A stretch of 64,000 bases of DNA from the NCBI RefSeq assembly GCF_902686445.1, contig NC_062232.1:72681440-72745439 (forward strand). Direction: 5' to 3'. Origin of the DNA: Sciurus carolinensis. Its lineage: Eukaryota; Chordata; Mammalia; Rodentia; Sciuridae. The notes beneath the pieces are model-generated. The model searched no databases. It worked only from the letters and a program-made list of their open reading frames with translations, and was not told the DNA's origin. Shown here in pieces: positions 11,274-23,249 of this stretch. The position numbers and the translations under genes are program-made. Position 1 is the first letter of the stretch, and every line of letters begins with the position of its first letter.

Positions 11274-11653
11274 TGTTCTTCTTGTCTAGGTGTTAGGTGT
11301 CCCCCAAAAGCTCATGAGTGAGACAGTGCAAGAACATTCAGCTAATCCCCTGAGTGGTAACTGAAGGCAGGTACACTGTTTTTAGAAGAGGCGGGTCATT
11401 AGGGGAATGACTTTGGCGCATATATTTTGTAAGCTGAGCTTAGTCTCTACTTCCTGGTGGGATGTCCTGAACTGCTTTTCTCTGAAATACCCTTCTGCAA
11501 TTATATTATTCCTCACTTCTAGTCAAAAGCAACGGAGTCGGCTCTCTACAGCCTGAGAACTCTGAAACTCTGAGTCCCCAAATAAACTATTCCTCCTCTA
11601 AAATTGTTCTTGTCAGGTCTTTTAGTGACAACAGTGAAAAAGCTGACTAAAGC
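11274..11653 (+). mobile_element. ERVL-MaLR-like LTR, sense
   Basis: A sense LTR of the same family as the antisense copies. It has a GGTGTCCCCCAAAAGCTCAT block, TTTAGAAGAGGCGGGTCATT, CTTCCTGGTGGGATGTCCTG, AATAAACTATTCCTCC (polyadenylation-signal region) and an end at ACTAAAGCA. Its neighbour GAAATTGGTACCGTGAAG looks like the primer-binding area and start of an internal region. Confidence 0.7.
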
Positions 11654-12397
11654 AGAAATTGGTACCGTGAAGTGCTGTTGTTGCTGTGATTTACCTGTCT
11701 GTGTGGTTCAGAAGCTTTTGGAGCATTTTGGATTTTTTTGGAGGAAGTTTGAAAAGTTTACAAATGCAAGCTGGAAAAGCTTTAGATTATTTTAAGTGGA
11801 GCTTAATAAGTGTTTCTGGTGGGAGCTCAGAAGACCAGAATACTGATCTAACTGCACACATTAAAAATGGGAGTTATAAGGATTTGGATGGGAAGGAGGA
11901 GTATATTGGAAATTGGACTAGAGACCATTAGTGTTACTTACTGGCTATGAAGTTGTTTACATATTGCTCATATTCTGAGACTTTCTGTGAGGTTTATCTC
12001 AAAGATAATAGACTTCTTAATCTCACAGAAGAAATTTCTAGGCTACATAATATGCAGGTAGTGGCACTGATGTGGGTAGAGGCTTTTAGTCAAATTTATT
12101 ATGATATTCAGGAACAGAAAGCACAGACAGTATAGTTACTAAAGAAATGCTAAAGACTTTGCCCAGAGACAATAATAAAAATGGCTTGAGGGCATCTCAG
12201 GAAATGGCAAGACCATACCCACATCAGATTCAAGGGCATAAAGGAAAAATTCCTCAGAAGAGACCATTGTGGCATCCTACTTGCATAGGGAAACATAGAA
12301 AGTTGTTCCACCATGCTTAGCCACCCAGGCACTCAGAGGGTGCTGCAGTCAGGGTCACATGATGCTGATTACTGCTCCAGAGGGCGGCATGAACTGC
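11654..12397 (+). mobile_element. MaLR-like internal region, sense
   Basis: It follows the sense LTR without a gap. Short open stretches exist, such as 60 codons ending near 12135 with NLTEEISRLHNMQ and FSQIYYDIQEQK, consistent with a decayed gag-like frame. The antisense copy at 57014-57256 contains the related SQIYSENQEQK, which supports common descent. The region ends where it meets a reverse-oriented LTR fragment near 12397. Confidence 0.6.
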
Positions 12398-12600
12398 TAT
12401 TAGTCCATTCAAGATTTTAATCCATCACATGGATTAATCCACTGCTTAGGTTATAGGTCTCATAATCTAATAATTTCACCTCTGCATTAACTGACACATG
12501 AGCTTTTCAGGAAACACTTCATATTCTACACCTTAACATTCCTCCCCTGGCCTCAAAAATCTCATGTCCATCTTACAATGCAGAAGATCTCTGGTAAATT
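12398..12600 (-). mobile_element. MaLR-like LTR fragment and internal start, antisense
   Basis: AGTCCATTCAAGATTTTAATCC through CATTAACTGACACATGAGC is the second half of the reverse-orientation LTR. It is followed by CCTCAAAAATCTCATGTCC, which matches the start of the internal region at 9080-9110. Opposite-strand MaLR pieces lie back to back here. Confidence 0.6.
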
Positions 12601-14874
12601 TTGTTGGTTTAAAAGGTAAAAAAACCTAATCTATCAGTCAGAATTAAGATAGTAATTAATATGTTAAGGAAAGAACTATAAAGGAAAAATGAAGTAAGTT
12701 ATTCTTTCACATGAATATATTTCTCTATTTAAGAACTGATTGGACAATATACTATAGTCTGCTTTGATAATGTCAGACCTGTGAAAACCACTGAAATAAA
12801 AAAATTAAAACAACATATATATTATACATATAATATATAACATTTATTGTCATTTTAGTTTTTTACATAGATTTTGTTGGTAATTGCCTTTTGGGGACTA
12901 ATTCATAGATAATGATTGCCATCACTTATCAAAATAATACTAATGGATTTGTATTCAGATTTATATTTATAACTATATTCAGGCAGTTTAGATTTCAGAG
13001 GGAAATATTTTCGCAATGTACCTCAGTCATAAATATTGAAAAAGTTTATTATGTGAGGTGTAATGTAATTGACTGTGATTTTGATGTAATGTAATTTGGG
13101 CTTTGAGAAATACATTCGCATTGATATTGATGAACTATAATTGAAGCTATGCCACCAGACAGCATGACATTATAGTTTTTTTTCATTATACATGTATTGA
13201 CTCTTATAGGATATAGCCTGTGATCCATACACATACACACATCCCTTACATCCTATTCATGTTATTCTTGGTTAATACTAAATTATATTTTAAATCATAG
13301 TCTTTGGATAAATTTTGTGATTATGAAAGACAAAATATTCACACCATATTTACAGAGATCTTCAACTCTAAAGGATGAACAAAAAAATCATAAAATTAAG
13401 CATCAGTTAGTAAAAGAATCTGTAGTAAACCAGAGTTTTAAGCTATAAAGGTAATTTAAATTTTATTACATCATGAATATTATTTTCACCTGGACTTCTA
13501 AGTAACTACAAGAAACAATCACCAAATAATATAATATTATTATTCTGTTGTCCCAAATAAGGTAAACAATTAACATTTTTTTTCCCAATATAATACAAGA
13601 GATAAATAGTTTAAATAACTTAGGGGAATGAAAAGATTTTTTAGATCACCAAAGTTTAATTTCAAAGGAAGTTAAATCATAAACATTATCAATTGTCAGA
13701 GAAAAATCATACTGTTACCCAAACTACTACCATGATAGATAAATTGAGATAGCAATTTCATTATGAATGAACAGTTGACTTCTGCCACTGTTTTCTACCT
13801 CCAAAAATAATGCACACATGATTGATATCAAACACACTGATGAGTATGAGAAGAGGAAAGGATAAATGACTTTAAAACAATCTCTACAATTGTTTTTGAG
13901 AAATAAGCAACTCTGATCTCACAGAAACATAATACACTTACTCTATCATACACTTTTAAGCTTTTGAAATGTCAAGTTGAGAAAATACTCTAATTAGTTT
14001 CCTCTTATAAATTATTTTATTCAAGGATGTGCAAATTTGTCCAAAGATGAGGCTGTAATGAAAAGCTATTTTTTCTTAGTTAGTAGACATTCAATCAATG
14101 AACTAAAGAGGTTTCATATAAATAATTTAGTAGGGCTTAAAGTTTCATATCCTTGGAGAATAATGCAGCACAAATTGGCTTTGTTTGGTTAGATGACCAT
14201 ACAAATGTTACTATAAGAATATTTATATTTAGGAAAATCTTTTTTCTGTTACTTTATTTTTATTCTTATGCCCTAATAATTTCTTCCTTTTTAAGTCTCT
14301 GGCTTCAAGACAAAAATAACTGGCCAAACTGGATGGGAAATATCAAATTATATCAGAGATACACATACCTAATCGGTTTTCATCATAATATAAGAAATCA
14401 ATGCATTTTCACAAAAATTATGAATTAAGATCCTTGAGTTTGAACTAGAAAACATTTGTTGTTCCATTGCAAATAAATGTACTGTTAAAAATCTAAACTT
14501 TGTATTAGAGGAGGAGTTAATGAAGGGAAATATTTTCACTTCCATTTATTAACAATTTTTCTATAAAATATAAGTGCACATTTGTTTAGTGATACAAATA
14601 TATCAGGAACTTAACTAGAACCTTGAGCTAACAGTTAGAATAATATATTATTTTTTTAACTCGATGTCTTATTTATTTTGTATTGAAACCAGAGATAAGA
14701 TGAATGAAGAAGCTCAGTGAATCAATTCAAGCCCTGTAGATTTTCTCAAACAACCGAAGTAGAAAAGAAACAAATATTAAAAGTCAAATTAATATTTGAC
14801 TACTTTCCAATCCTGATAGCTCATCTTTGTATACATTCTAACAACAAATAAATAGTGTGTGGCAGAGGGAAAAA
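12601..14874. other. AT-rich sequence; no gene seen
   Basis: About 2.3 kb with no coding signal, no recognised repeat and only short chance frames in both strands. Confidence 0.6.
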
Positions 14875-15104
14875 GCTCACATGGTATCAAGATGCATAAA
14901 GATCTACACTTGCCAGATGCAAATATATACCCCAAAGCCTCACCCCCTCCAGCCACATCCCACCTACAGTTCAGTTAATCCCATGAGGGGATTAATTCAC
15001 TGATAGGGTTAAGACTCTCATAACCCAGTCATTTCTCCTCTGAACCTTCTTGCATTCTCACACATTGAACTTTGGGGACGTCTCTCATCCAAACCACACC
15101 ATTC
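14875..15104 (-). mobile_element. MaLR-like LTR fragment, antisense
   Basis: CACCCCCTCCAGCCACATCC, GGGGATTAATTCACTGATAG, CATTTCTCCTCTGAACC and CTCTCATCCAAACCACACC match the terminal half of the other antisense LTRs. The left part is missing or too diverged to place. Confidence 0.65.
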
Positions 15105-16185
15105 AAGCCTCCAAATAGGAAATCAGCCCAGGTGATACTTTAATTACACACTTGTCAAACCCTAGGAAAAGGCCTACCTTGGACTTGTAACACACAGAAA
15201 TTGTAAACAAGTAAATATGTTTAACCATCAAGGGTGTGATTATTTTTTTATATAGTAATATACAACTAATATGAACACTTAAACAAAATAATTGAATCAA
15301 ATTTTCAATAATACTTTATTTTGGTAAAACTGTTAATCATCTTTGTTCTCTGGTTTTATGAAAAGACAAGCATTTTGTTAACTTTCTGAAATAGCAGCTG
15401 TGGGTTTCAGTCCAACACTAGCTTATACAAATGTCTATCAACATGGTCATGAGTAAACAAATATCACACATGAGTTTCTTAACCAAACTCATCAAATAAA
15501 TATTGATACATTTTATTTAGTGTCTCACTGAATGAATGCATAGAAGCAAATATTTACTTATTTTCATAAAACTTAATCTGCATTAAGAAAGCAGTATTAC
15601 AGTACTTTATAATATTATGGAACATTATTGTATATTAGTTTACACTTTAAAAACTTATTTCTGAAACAGAATGTGTGATTTTAGAAACATCTCTAATTCT
15701 TTTTAAGAAGAATTATTATTACATTATTACATTATTATTACTTTAATTTTAAAAGGCAGTTCTTAATGAAGATGTGGTTTTAATATCAAAAATATTTAAA
15801 TTGCTCTGGAATAATTCTTTCCTTCATGGCATTTGCTTATGGCACATATCATAAATTGAAATTCAGAAGTATTGCCAGCCTTTCTCAATGTAGCATACTG
15901 AATTGTCCTTCCAAAAGCTATCCTTCTAGTTGAGATGCATTTTATAGAAACTGAACATTTTTTTCTTTCCCTACTTAAATGCCAAGGTTTTGAAAAGAAA
16001 GAAAACAGCTGCCACTGATTAGAAACAGAAAAATTGGGAATACTGACATATAAAGCTTTCTCAAAACATTAGAACCTGTGAGAATGTTTGTATATCATAA
16101 TCTTCTAAAACCCAATTTCCTGAGTTCTTAGATAACTAATTTCTTATTACATTATGGATTTTGTTTCCAAAATACCAAAAAATAT
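15105..16185. other. AT-rich sequence; no gene seen
   Basis: No gene, RNA or named repeat is recognised. A short ATTATTACATT tandem stretch occurs at about 15715-15742. Confidence 0.55.
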
Positions 16186-17810
16186 TTAAAATTTTTTTCA
16201 AATTAGTTATACATGACAGTAGAAATCATTTTGAAATATCATACACAAATGGAGTACAACTTCCCCCTCTTCTAGTTGTACACGATAATCACACTTGTCA
16301 TGTAATCAAATATGTACATAGAGTAATAAGGTCCAATGCATTCTACTATGCTTCCTGCACCCATTTCCCCTCCCCTCCCTTCACTACTCTCTCCCTAATC
16401 CAGTGTACCTCTATTCTTCCTAGTTCCCATCCTCTTAGTGTGAATTAGTATCTGCATATCAGAGAAAACATTCAGTCTTTGGTTTATTGGATTTGGTTTA
16501 TTTAGATTAGCATGAAATTTGCCACTTCCATTCATTTATTTGGAAATGCCGTAATTTAATTCTTCTTTAAGGCTGAGTAATATTCCATTGTGTACGTGTA
16601 CCACATTTTTGAATCCATTCATCTGTTGAAGGGCATCTAGGTTGATTCCACAGTTTGGCTATTGTGAGTTGAGCTGCTATAGTTGTTGATGTGGCCACAT
16701 CACAGTAGTATACTGATTTTATGTCCTTTGGGTATAAGCTGAGAAGTGCAATAGATGGCTCAAATGGTGGGTACATTCCAAGTTTTCTGAGGACTCTCCA
16801 TATTGCTTTCCAGAGTGGTTGCACCAATTTGCAGTCCCACCAGAAATGTATGAGTATACCTTTTCCCCCACATTCTTGCCACCACTTGTTATTGCTTATG
16901 TTTTTTTTTATAATTGCCATTCTGACTAGAGATGAAATCTTAGAGTAGTTTTGATTTGCATTTTTTTTCTAATTGCTAGGGATGTTGAACATTTTTTTCA
17001 TGTATTTGCTGATCCACTGTATTTGTTCTGTTGTGAAATATTTGTTCAGTTCCTTAGCCCATTTACTGATTGGGTTATTTGTTTTTTTGGCATTATGTTT
17101 TTTGAGTTCTTTATATATCCTGGAGATTAATGCTCTATTTGAGGTGCATGTGGTAAAGATTTTCTCCCATATTGTAGGATCTCTCTTTATGTTATTCTTT
17201 TCTTTTTCTGTGAAAAAGTCTTTTAGTTTGAATCCATCCCATTTATTGATTCTTGATTTTACTACTTGCACTTAAGGAGTCTGAATTAGAAAGTCAGTTC
17301 CTAAGCAAACATGGTGAAGTTTGGGACTACTTTTTCTTCTGTTGGGCACAGCGTCTTTGTTCTAGTGCCAAAGTCTTTGCTTGATTCAATTTGAGGTGAG
17401 TTTTGTGCAGGGTGAGAGATACAGACTCAATTTTATTTTGCTACGCATTGATTTCCAGTTTTGCCAGAAACATTCATTGAAGAGTCTATCTTTTCTCCAG
17501 TGGATTTTTTGGTGTCTTGTCTACTATAAGAAAACCATATTTATGTGCATTTGTCTCCACATCTTCTATTCTGTACCATTGTTTTTCATGTCTGTTTTGG
17601 TGCCAATACCATGCCATTTTTGTTACTATGCTCTGTTTTATAGTTTAAGGTCTGATATTGTGATACCTCCTGCTTCACTCTTCTTGCTAAGAATTGCTTT
17701 GGCTATTCTGGTTCTCTCAGTTTTCAAAATGAATTTCTTGATTGCATTTTCTAGTTCTCTGAAGAATGTCATTGGGATTTTAAAAGAAATTGCTTTAAAT
17801 ATGTATAATG
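16186..17810 (-). mobile_element. L1-2, 3' part (antisense)
   Basis: Read in reverse, this is an L1 3' end followed upward by the ORF2 C-terminus. The L1 3'-terminal block AATTAGTTATACATGACAG is at about 16201, then a C-rich tract near 16365 (reverse of the polypurine tract), then ORF2. Minus-strand fragments include SNNKWWQECGGKGILIHFWW, LWKAIWRVLRKLGM and WNQPRCPSTDEWI (16567-16920) and PISKWAKELNKYF (near 17050). The element is cut at 17810 by L1-3 and continues at 20777 at exactly the next part of ORF2. Confidence 0.85.
17797..17810. repeat. Left target duplication of L1-3 inside L1-2
   Basis: AAATATGTATAATG here and AAATCCATATAATG at 20763-20776 agree at 11 of 14 positions and bracket L1-3. 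Both also align with the same spot in L1-1 ORF2 (about 5330-5345, reverse strand), as expected for duplicated host L1 sequence. Confidence 0.65.
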
Positions 17811-18289
17811 TAAACTGGCTCAAGATGGGGGACTAGAGGGAGGCTATATTCCTTGTTGCTCTATAACTCGGATTCAAGCAGAAGAAATAATGTTACTCTT
17901 TAAGGCAGTTGTTGCTGCCCACCAATCCCCTGCTATTTACCCCCTTCATTCACCATGATCACCTGCCATATGCCAGCATATCGCCTGTTATTCGAGTGCA
18001 AATCATTCATTGACAGTCACATATCTTCCACCGTTTGCTGGTTTGCCTGCCTCGTGCCTGCCAACCACTCACTCACCTTTCACCTATCCATTACCCACTG
18101 CCCAACATCCACCTGCCAATCTTCTGCCATTAGCCTACACACCACCTGCTGCCTGTTGTTGCCGGGAAGTCCATTGTCACAGTACCTGCAGGTGAGGTAA
18201 GGGAAGCCTTCAGGTACACTAAAAGACTATAGAGTAGAATCTGTACTGCCTCAGCTCCAGACTTCTAGAAGAGAAGACACACAAACCAC
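17811..18289 (+). promoter_or_regulatory. L1-3 5' UTR with a YY1-like site
   Basis: The leader opens with CTCAAGATGGGGGACTAG at about 17819. CAAGATGG near the L1 5' end is the known YY1-site core that directs human L1 transcription starts; function here is inferred. The rest is rich in CCACCTGCC and TGCCTGCC-like words (17950-18170). It bears no resemblance to the CpG-rich repeated leader of L1-1. Confidence 0.65.
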
Positions 18290-19206
18290 ATGAGAAAACA
18301 AGGGAAAAAAGTGCCTCAAACAACCAAGATGCTCCAACAATAGAAGCCATAGACAACTCAGTAGAAGAAATGTCAGAGATGGAGTTTAGAAAATACATAG
18401 ATAGATTAATCTTCAAAATAAAGGATGGTATTGGAGAAAAAACACAGGAAGTGAAAGATCACTTCAATAAAAAGGCAGATATTAAAAAAAGGAATCAAGC
18501 AGAAATCCTTGAAATGAAGGAAACAATAAACCAAATTAAAAATTCAATGGAATGTATCATCAGCAGACTAGACCACTTGGAAGACAGAACCTCAGACAAT
18601 GAAGAAAAAATGTATACTCTTGAAAATGAATTTGATCTCACAGAGAAGATGGTAAGAAACCATGAACAGAACTTCCAAGAAATATGGGATAACATGAAAA
18701 GAACAAATTTAAGATTTATCAGAATAGATGAAGGAATGGAGATACAAACCAAAGTAATACTCAATATTTCAATGAAATAATATCAGAAAAATTTCACAAT
18801 CTAAAGAAGGAAATGGAAAATTAACTACAAGAGGCTTACAGGACCCCAAATGTACAAAATGACAGCAGACCCATACCAAGACACATTATAATGAGAAAGA
18901 ATAACATACAGAATAAGGATAGAATTTTAAAGGCTATGAGAGAAAAAAATCAAATTATATACAGGAGGAAATCAATTTGGATCCCAGCTGATTTCTCAAT
19001 CCAGACCCTCAATGACAGGAGGTCCTGGAATAGCATATATCAAGTGTGAAAGAAAATAGTTGCCAACTGAGAATTTTATACCAAGCAAAATTAAGCATCA
19101 GATTTGAAGATGAAATTAAAACCTTCAATGATAAACAAAGAATTCACAACTAGAAAGCCTGCATTACAGAATACTCTGAACAAAATATTTCATGAGGAGG
19201 AAATGA
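18290..19206 (+). pseudogene. L1-3 ORF1, broken
   Basis: The expected start at 18290 gives MRKQGKKVPQTT, followed by stops. An open stretch from 18370 to 18780 (136 codons) covers the coiled coil and the first RRM strand: EFRKYIDRLI, NQIKNSMECIISRLDHLEDR, MVRNHEQNFQEIWDNMKR. The RRM remainder is out of frame (IWIPADFSIQTL-like near 18975 and ILYQAKLSIRFED-like near 19070). The stop position equivalent to L1-1 is about 19204. Confidence 0.8.
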
Positions 19207-19303
19207 AAGAAAACAATGAAAATCAGCAAAGGGACAAAGAACACTAAAGGAAATGTCAGTCAAAGGAGAAACAAAGTCAAGTTAAAAACAAAATATGATG
19301 TAA

Positions 19304-20553
19304 ATAACCAGGAATACAAATCATATCTGAATAATAACACTGAATTTTAATGGTCTAAACTCATCAGTCAAAACATAGACTGGCAAATTGGATTAAAAAT
19401 TACCTGACAATATGCTGTCTTCAAGAGACTCACCTTCTAGGAAAAGACATCCCCAGACTGAATTTGAAAGGTTGGGAAAAAAAACCATATCACTCACATG
19501 GACTGCATAAACAAGCAGAGGTTTCCATCCTCATATCAGACAAAGTGGAGTTAGAACCAAAGATAGTCAGAAGGTATAAAGAAGGACATTTCATACTACT
19601 TAAGGGAATCATACAACAACAAAACATAACAATCCTAAATATATATGCCCAAAAAATGGAGAATCTATGTACATCAAACAAACCCTTCTCAATTTCTAGA
19701 ATCAAATAGACCACAGCATAATAATACTGGGTGACTTTAGCACACCTCTCTCACCACTGGATAGATCTTCCAAATAAAAACTAAACAAAGAAACTATAGA
19801 ATTAAATAATGTAATCAATGATTTAGACTTAACAGACATATAGAATATTTACTACATGACCTCAGAGAGAACATTAATCTCCAATATATATAAATCCTCA
19901 AAAAATTTACACTATAAAACAAATAACCCAATCAATAAATTGGCTAAGGAACTGAACAGACACTTCACAGAAGAAGAAATTCAATTGATCCACAAACATA
20001 TGAAAAAATTTTCAACATCTCTTGCAAGTAGAGAAATGCAAATCAAAACTGCTCTAAGATTTTATCACACTCTAGTAAGAATGGCAATTGTCAAGAACAC
20101 AAGCAATAAGAAGTGTTGGTGAGGACTTGGGGAAAATTGTACACTGATACATTGTTGTTGGGACTACAGATTGATGAAACCACTTTGGAAAGCAGTATGG
20201 AGATTCCTAAGAAAACTTGGAATGGAACGACAATTTAATCTAGCTACCCCACTCCTTGGTTTATATCCAAAGGACTTAAACTCAGCATACTACAGTGATG
20301 TAGCCACATCAATGTTTGTAGCAGTTCAATTCATGATAGCAAAACTGTAGAAATAACCTAGGTGCCGTTTAACAGATGAATGGATAAAGAAAATGTGATA
20401 CATATCAACATTGGAATATTACTTGACATAAAGAAGAATGAAATTATAGCATTTGCAGATAAATGGATGAAACTGGAGAATATCATGCTAAGCGAAATAA
20501 GCCAAACCCAAAAAAACCAAAGGCTGAATGTTTTCTCTGATAAGAGAATGCCG
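19304..20553 (+). pseudogene. L1-3 ORF2, lacking the reverse transcriptase region
   Basis: The start codon position reads ATA in place of ATG. Endonuclease remains run to about 19850, including GWEKKPYHSHG near 19470 and LEPKIVRRYKEGHFILLK near 19550. After the deletion, the C-terminus resumes (SERTLISNIYKSSKN near 19860, NKLAKELNRHFTEEEIQLI near 19935). The Cys motif region near 20110-20165 is broken by a stop and a shift. No catalytic reverse transcriptase is present. Confidence 0.8.
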
Positions 20554-20776
20554 ATCTATAGTCCGGGGTGGGTAGGGAAGAATGAAGGAACTTTGGATTA
20601 TGCAGAAGATAGTGAGGGGTATTGGGGGATGGTGATGGAAAGAATAGTAGATTGAGACTGACATTATTACCCTATATACATGTATGAAAAATATTGTTTT
20701 TCAAAAAAAATTTATCTCTCTCAAAATAAAGATAATGAAAAAAAAATAAATAAAAGTAGAAAAAATCCATATAATG

Positions 20777-23090
20777 CTTTTGATAGTATGATCATTTTGA
20801 CAATATTAATTCTGCCTATCCAGGCATATGGGAGATCTTTCCATCTTCTAAAGTCATCTTCACCTTCTTTCTTTATTTTTCTGTGGTTTTCATTGTAGAA
20901 GTCACTCACCTCTATTTTTAGATTATTCCCAAACATTTTATTTGTTTGAGGCTATTGTGAGTGGAGTGGTTTTTCTAATTTCTCTTCCATTGGATACATC
21001 ACTAATGTATAAGAACATGTTTGATTTATGAGTGTTAATTTTTTATCCTTCTACTTCACTGAATTCATTTATCAGTTCTAGAAGTTTTCTGGAAGCTTTT
21101 CTTTTAGATTTTCTAAATCAAGAATAATGTCCTTGGCAAATAATGATGGTTGGAGGTCTTCTTTTCCTCTCCATTTCCCTTTTTTCTTTCTTTTGTGTAA
21201 CTGCTGTGGCTAGTGTTTCAAGGACTACGTTGAATAGAACTACTGAAAGAGGGCATCCATGTCCTGTTCCTGTTTTCAGGGGGAATGCTTTCAATTTTTC
21301 TTTGTTTACAATGATGTTGGTCTTGAACTTAGCATAGACAATTTTTACAATGTTGAGATATGTTCACACTACCCCCAGTTTTTCTATTGTTTTGAACATG
21401 AACTGGTGTTGAATTTTATAAAAAGTGTTTTCTGCATCTGTTGAGATGATCCTAAGATTCTTATCTTCAATCTGTTGATGTGATGAATTACATTTATTAA
21501 TTTCCATATGTTGAACCAACCTTGAATCCCTGGGATGAACCCCACTTGATAGTGGTGCACTATCTTTCTAATATATTTTTGTTTGCAATTTGCCAGAATT
21601 TTATTGAGAATTTTTGCATCTATGTTCATGAGGGATATTGGTCTGAAGATGTCTTTCCTTGATGTGTCTTTGTCTGGTTTTGGTATCAGGGCAATACTAG
21701 CTTCATATACTGAGTTTGGAAGTGTTCCCTTCTTTTCTATTTCATGGAATAATTTGAGGAGTATTGGTGTTAATTTTTCTTTGAAGGTCTTGTAGAACTC
21801 AGCTGAGAATCTGTTTGGTCCTGGACTTTTCTTCATTGGTAGGCTATTGATGGCCTCTTCTTTTTCATTGCTTGAAATTGATCTATTTTAATTGTTTAAG
21901 TCCTCTTGTTTCAGTTTTAAATCTCGATATTTGTTGATGTCTTCAAGATTGTCTATTTTATTGGAGCGCAAATTTTCAAAATAGTTTTTAATTATCTTCT
22001 GTATTTCAGCAGTCATGTTATTTCGTGACATTTCATTTTTCATCAGAAATATTGGTAATTGTAGTTTTCTCTCTCTCTTCATTAGCATGGCAAGTGTTTA
22101 TCAATTTTATTTATTTTTTCCAAGAATCAACTTTTTGTTAATTTATTGAATTGTTTCTTTTGTTTCAATTTCATTGATTTCAGCTCAGATTTTAATTATT
22201 TCCTGTCTTCTGCTGTTTTTGATGTTGATTTGTTCTTCTTTTTCTTGGGCTTTAAGATGTAATGTTAGGTCATTTATTTGTTGACCTTTATTCTTTTAAT
22301 GAATGAGCTCAATGCAATGAACTTTCCTCTTAACACTGCCTTCATAGCATCCTAGAGATTTTGATATGTTTTGTTGGTGTTCTCGTTTACCTTTAAGTAT
22401 TTTTTTATTTCCTCCTTGATTTCTTCTTTTATCCATTCATCATTCAGTAGCATGCTATTTAGTCTCCAGGTGTTGGAGTAGCTTCTATTTTTTATTTTAT
22501 TGTTGATTTCTAGTTGCATTCCACTATCATCTGATAGAATGCTTGGTAGTATTTCTTTCTTTTTTTTTTTTTTTTTTGATTATCTGAGAGTTGCTTTGAG
22601 CATAACATATAGTCTATTTTAGAGAAAGATCCATGTTTTTCTGAGAAGAATGTGCATTCACTCGATAATGGATGGATGAAATACTCTATATGTCTGTTAA
22701 GTCTAAATCATTGATTATATTATTTAATTCTACAGTTTCTTTGTTTAGTTTTTATTTGGAAGATCTATCCAGTGGTGAGAGAGGTGTGGTAAAGTCACCC
22801 AGTATTATTGGGTTGTGGACATTTTTGATTCTAGAAATTGAGAAGGGATTTTTTCGATGTATGTATATGCTCCATTGTTTGGGGCATAAATATTTTCATG
22901 ATATATCTTACTGATATATCATCTTCTTAAGCAGTATGAAATGTTCTTCTTTGAGTCTTCAGAACTTTTGCTAGATGTTCTCCTTATCTGAGAAAGTGAA
23001 CTGCAAAGACCCATATGGTTGGATCTTGTTATTAAATCCATCTGTCAGTTCATGTATTTTGATTTATGAGTTTACATATGCACATTAAAT
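20777..23090 (-). mobile_element. L1-2, 5' part (antisense): ORF2 reverse transcriptase and endonuclease
   Basis: This continues L1-2 beyond the L1-3 insertion. On the minus strand, 21836-21384 is open for 150 codons and carries the reverse transcriptase blocks [22 protein letters not shown] sequence, [11 protein letters not shown] and [12 protein letters not shown]. The catalytic motif at 21129-21140 reads F-A-K-D instead of F-A-D-D. The endonuclease end is reached near 22750-23080 (reverse of the LGDF region near 22800). ORF1 and the 5' UTR are absent or unrecognisable, so the element is 5'-truncated around 23090. Confidence 0.85.
22558..22578. repeat. Poly(T) run inside L1-2
   Basis: A run of about 17 T residues after a TTTCT stretch within antisense ORF2 sequence. 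It is an A-run expansion of the element, not a separate retroposon tail: L1-2 ORF2 homology continues on both sides. Confidence 0.6.
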
Positions 23091-23249
23091 ATTAGATTTA
23101 GAGTGAATGAACTGTACCACTAATTGAAGGACAGTTAAACCATCTTTCACTTAATGCGACTTTTGGTTATTATAGAGGTGAAATCTCTGAGTGTTGTAAT
23201 ATTTATACTATTTGCAGCTTTTTTAAATTTGGAATTTCTTTTTCTTGTT
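23091..23249. other. Short interval between L1-2 and L1-4
   Basis: AT-rich sequence with no firm assignment. It may be the decayed 5' continuation of L1-2. Its right end, TTTTCTTGTT at 23240-23249, is the candidate left target duplication of L1-4. Confidence 0.45.

Larger units (their letters stand above)
17811..20762 (+). mobile_element. L1-3: sense LINE-1 with internal deletion, inside L1-2
   Basis: It has an L1 5' end, ORF1, the first part of ORF2, the ORF2 C-terminus and a 3' UTR, but is only about 2.95 kb. The endonuclease part stops near 19850 (equivalent to about 3440 of L1-1) and the sequence continues directly with the C-terminal part (equivalent to about 6000 of L1-1). About 2.5 kb, including the whole reverse transcriptase, is therefore missing. 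It splits antisense L1-2 and so is younger than it. Confidence 0.85.

Noticed and set aside
17381..17836. A 151-codon plus-strand frame that looks membrane-like
   Set aside because: It is the reverse complement of L1-2 ORF2 sequence; the hydrophobic look comes from reading A-rich coding DNA backwards.
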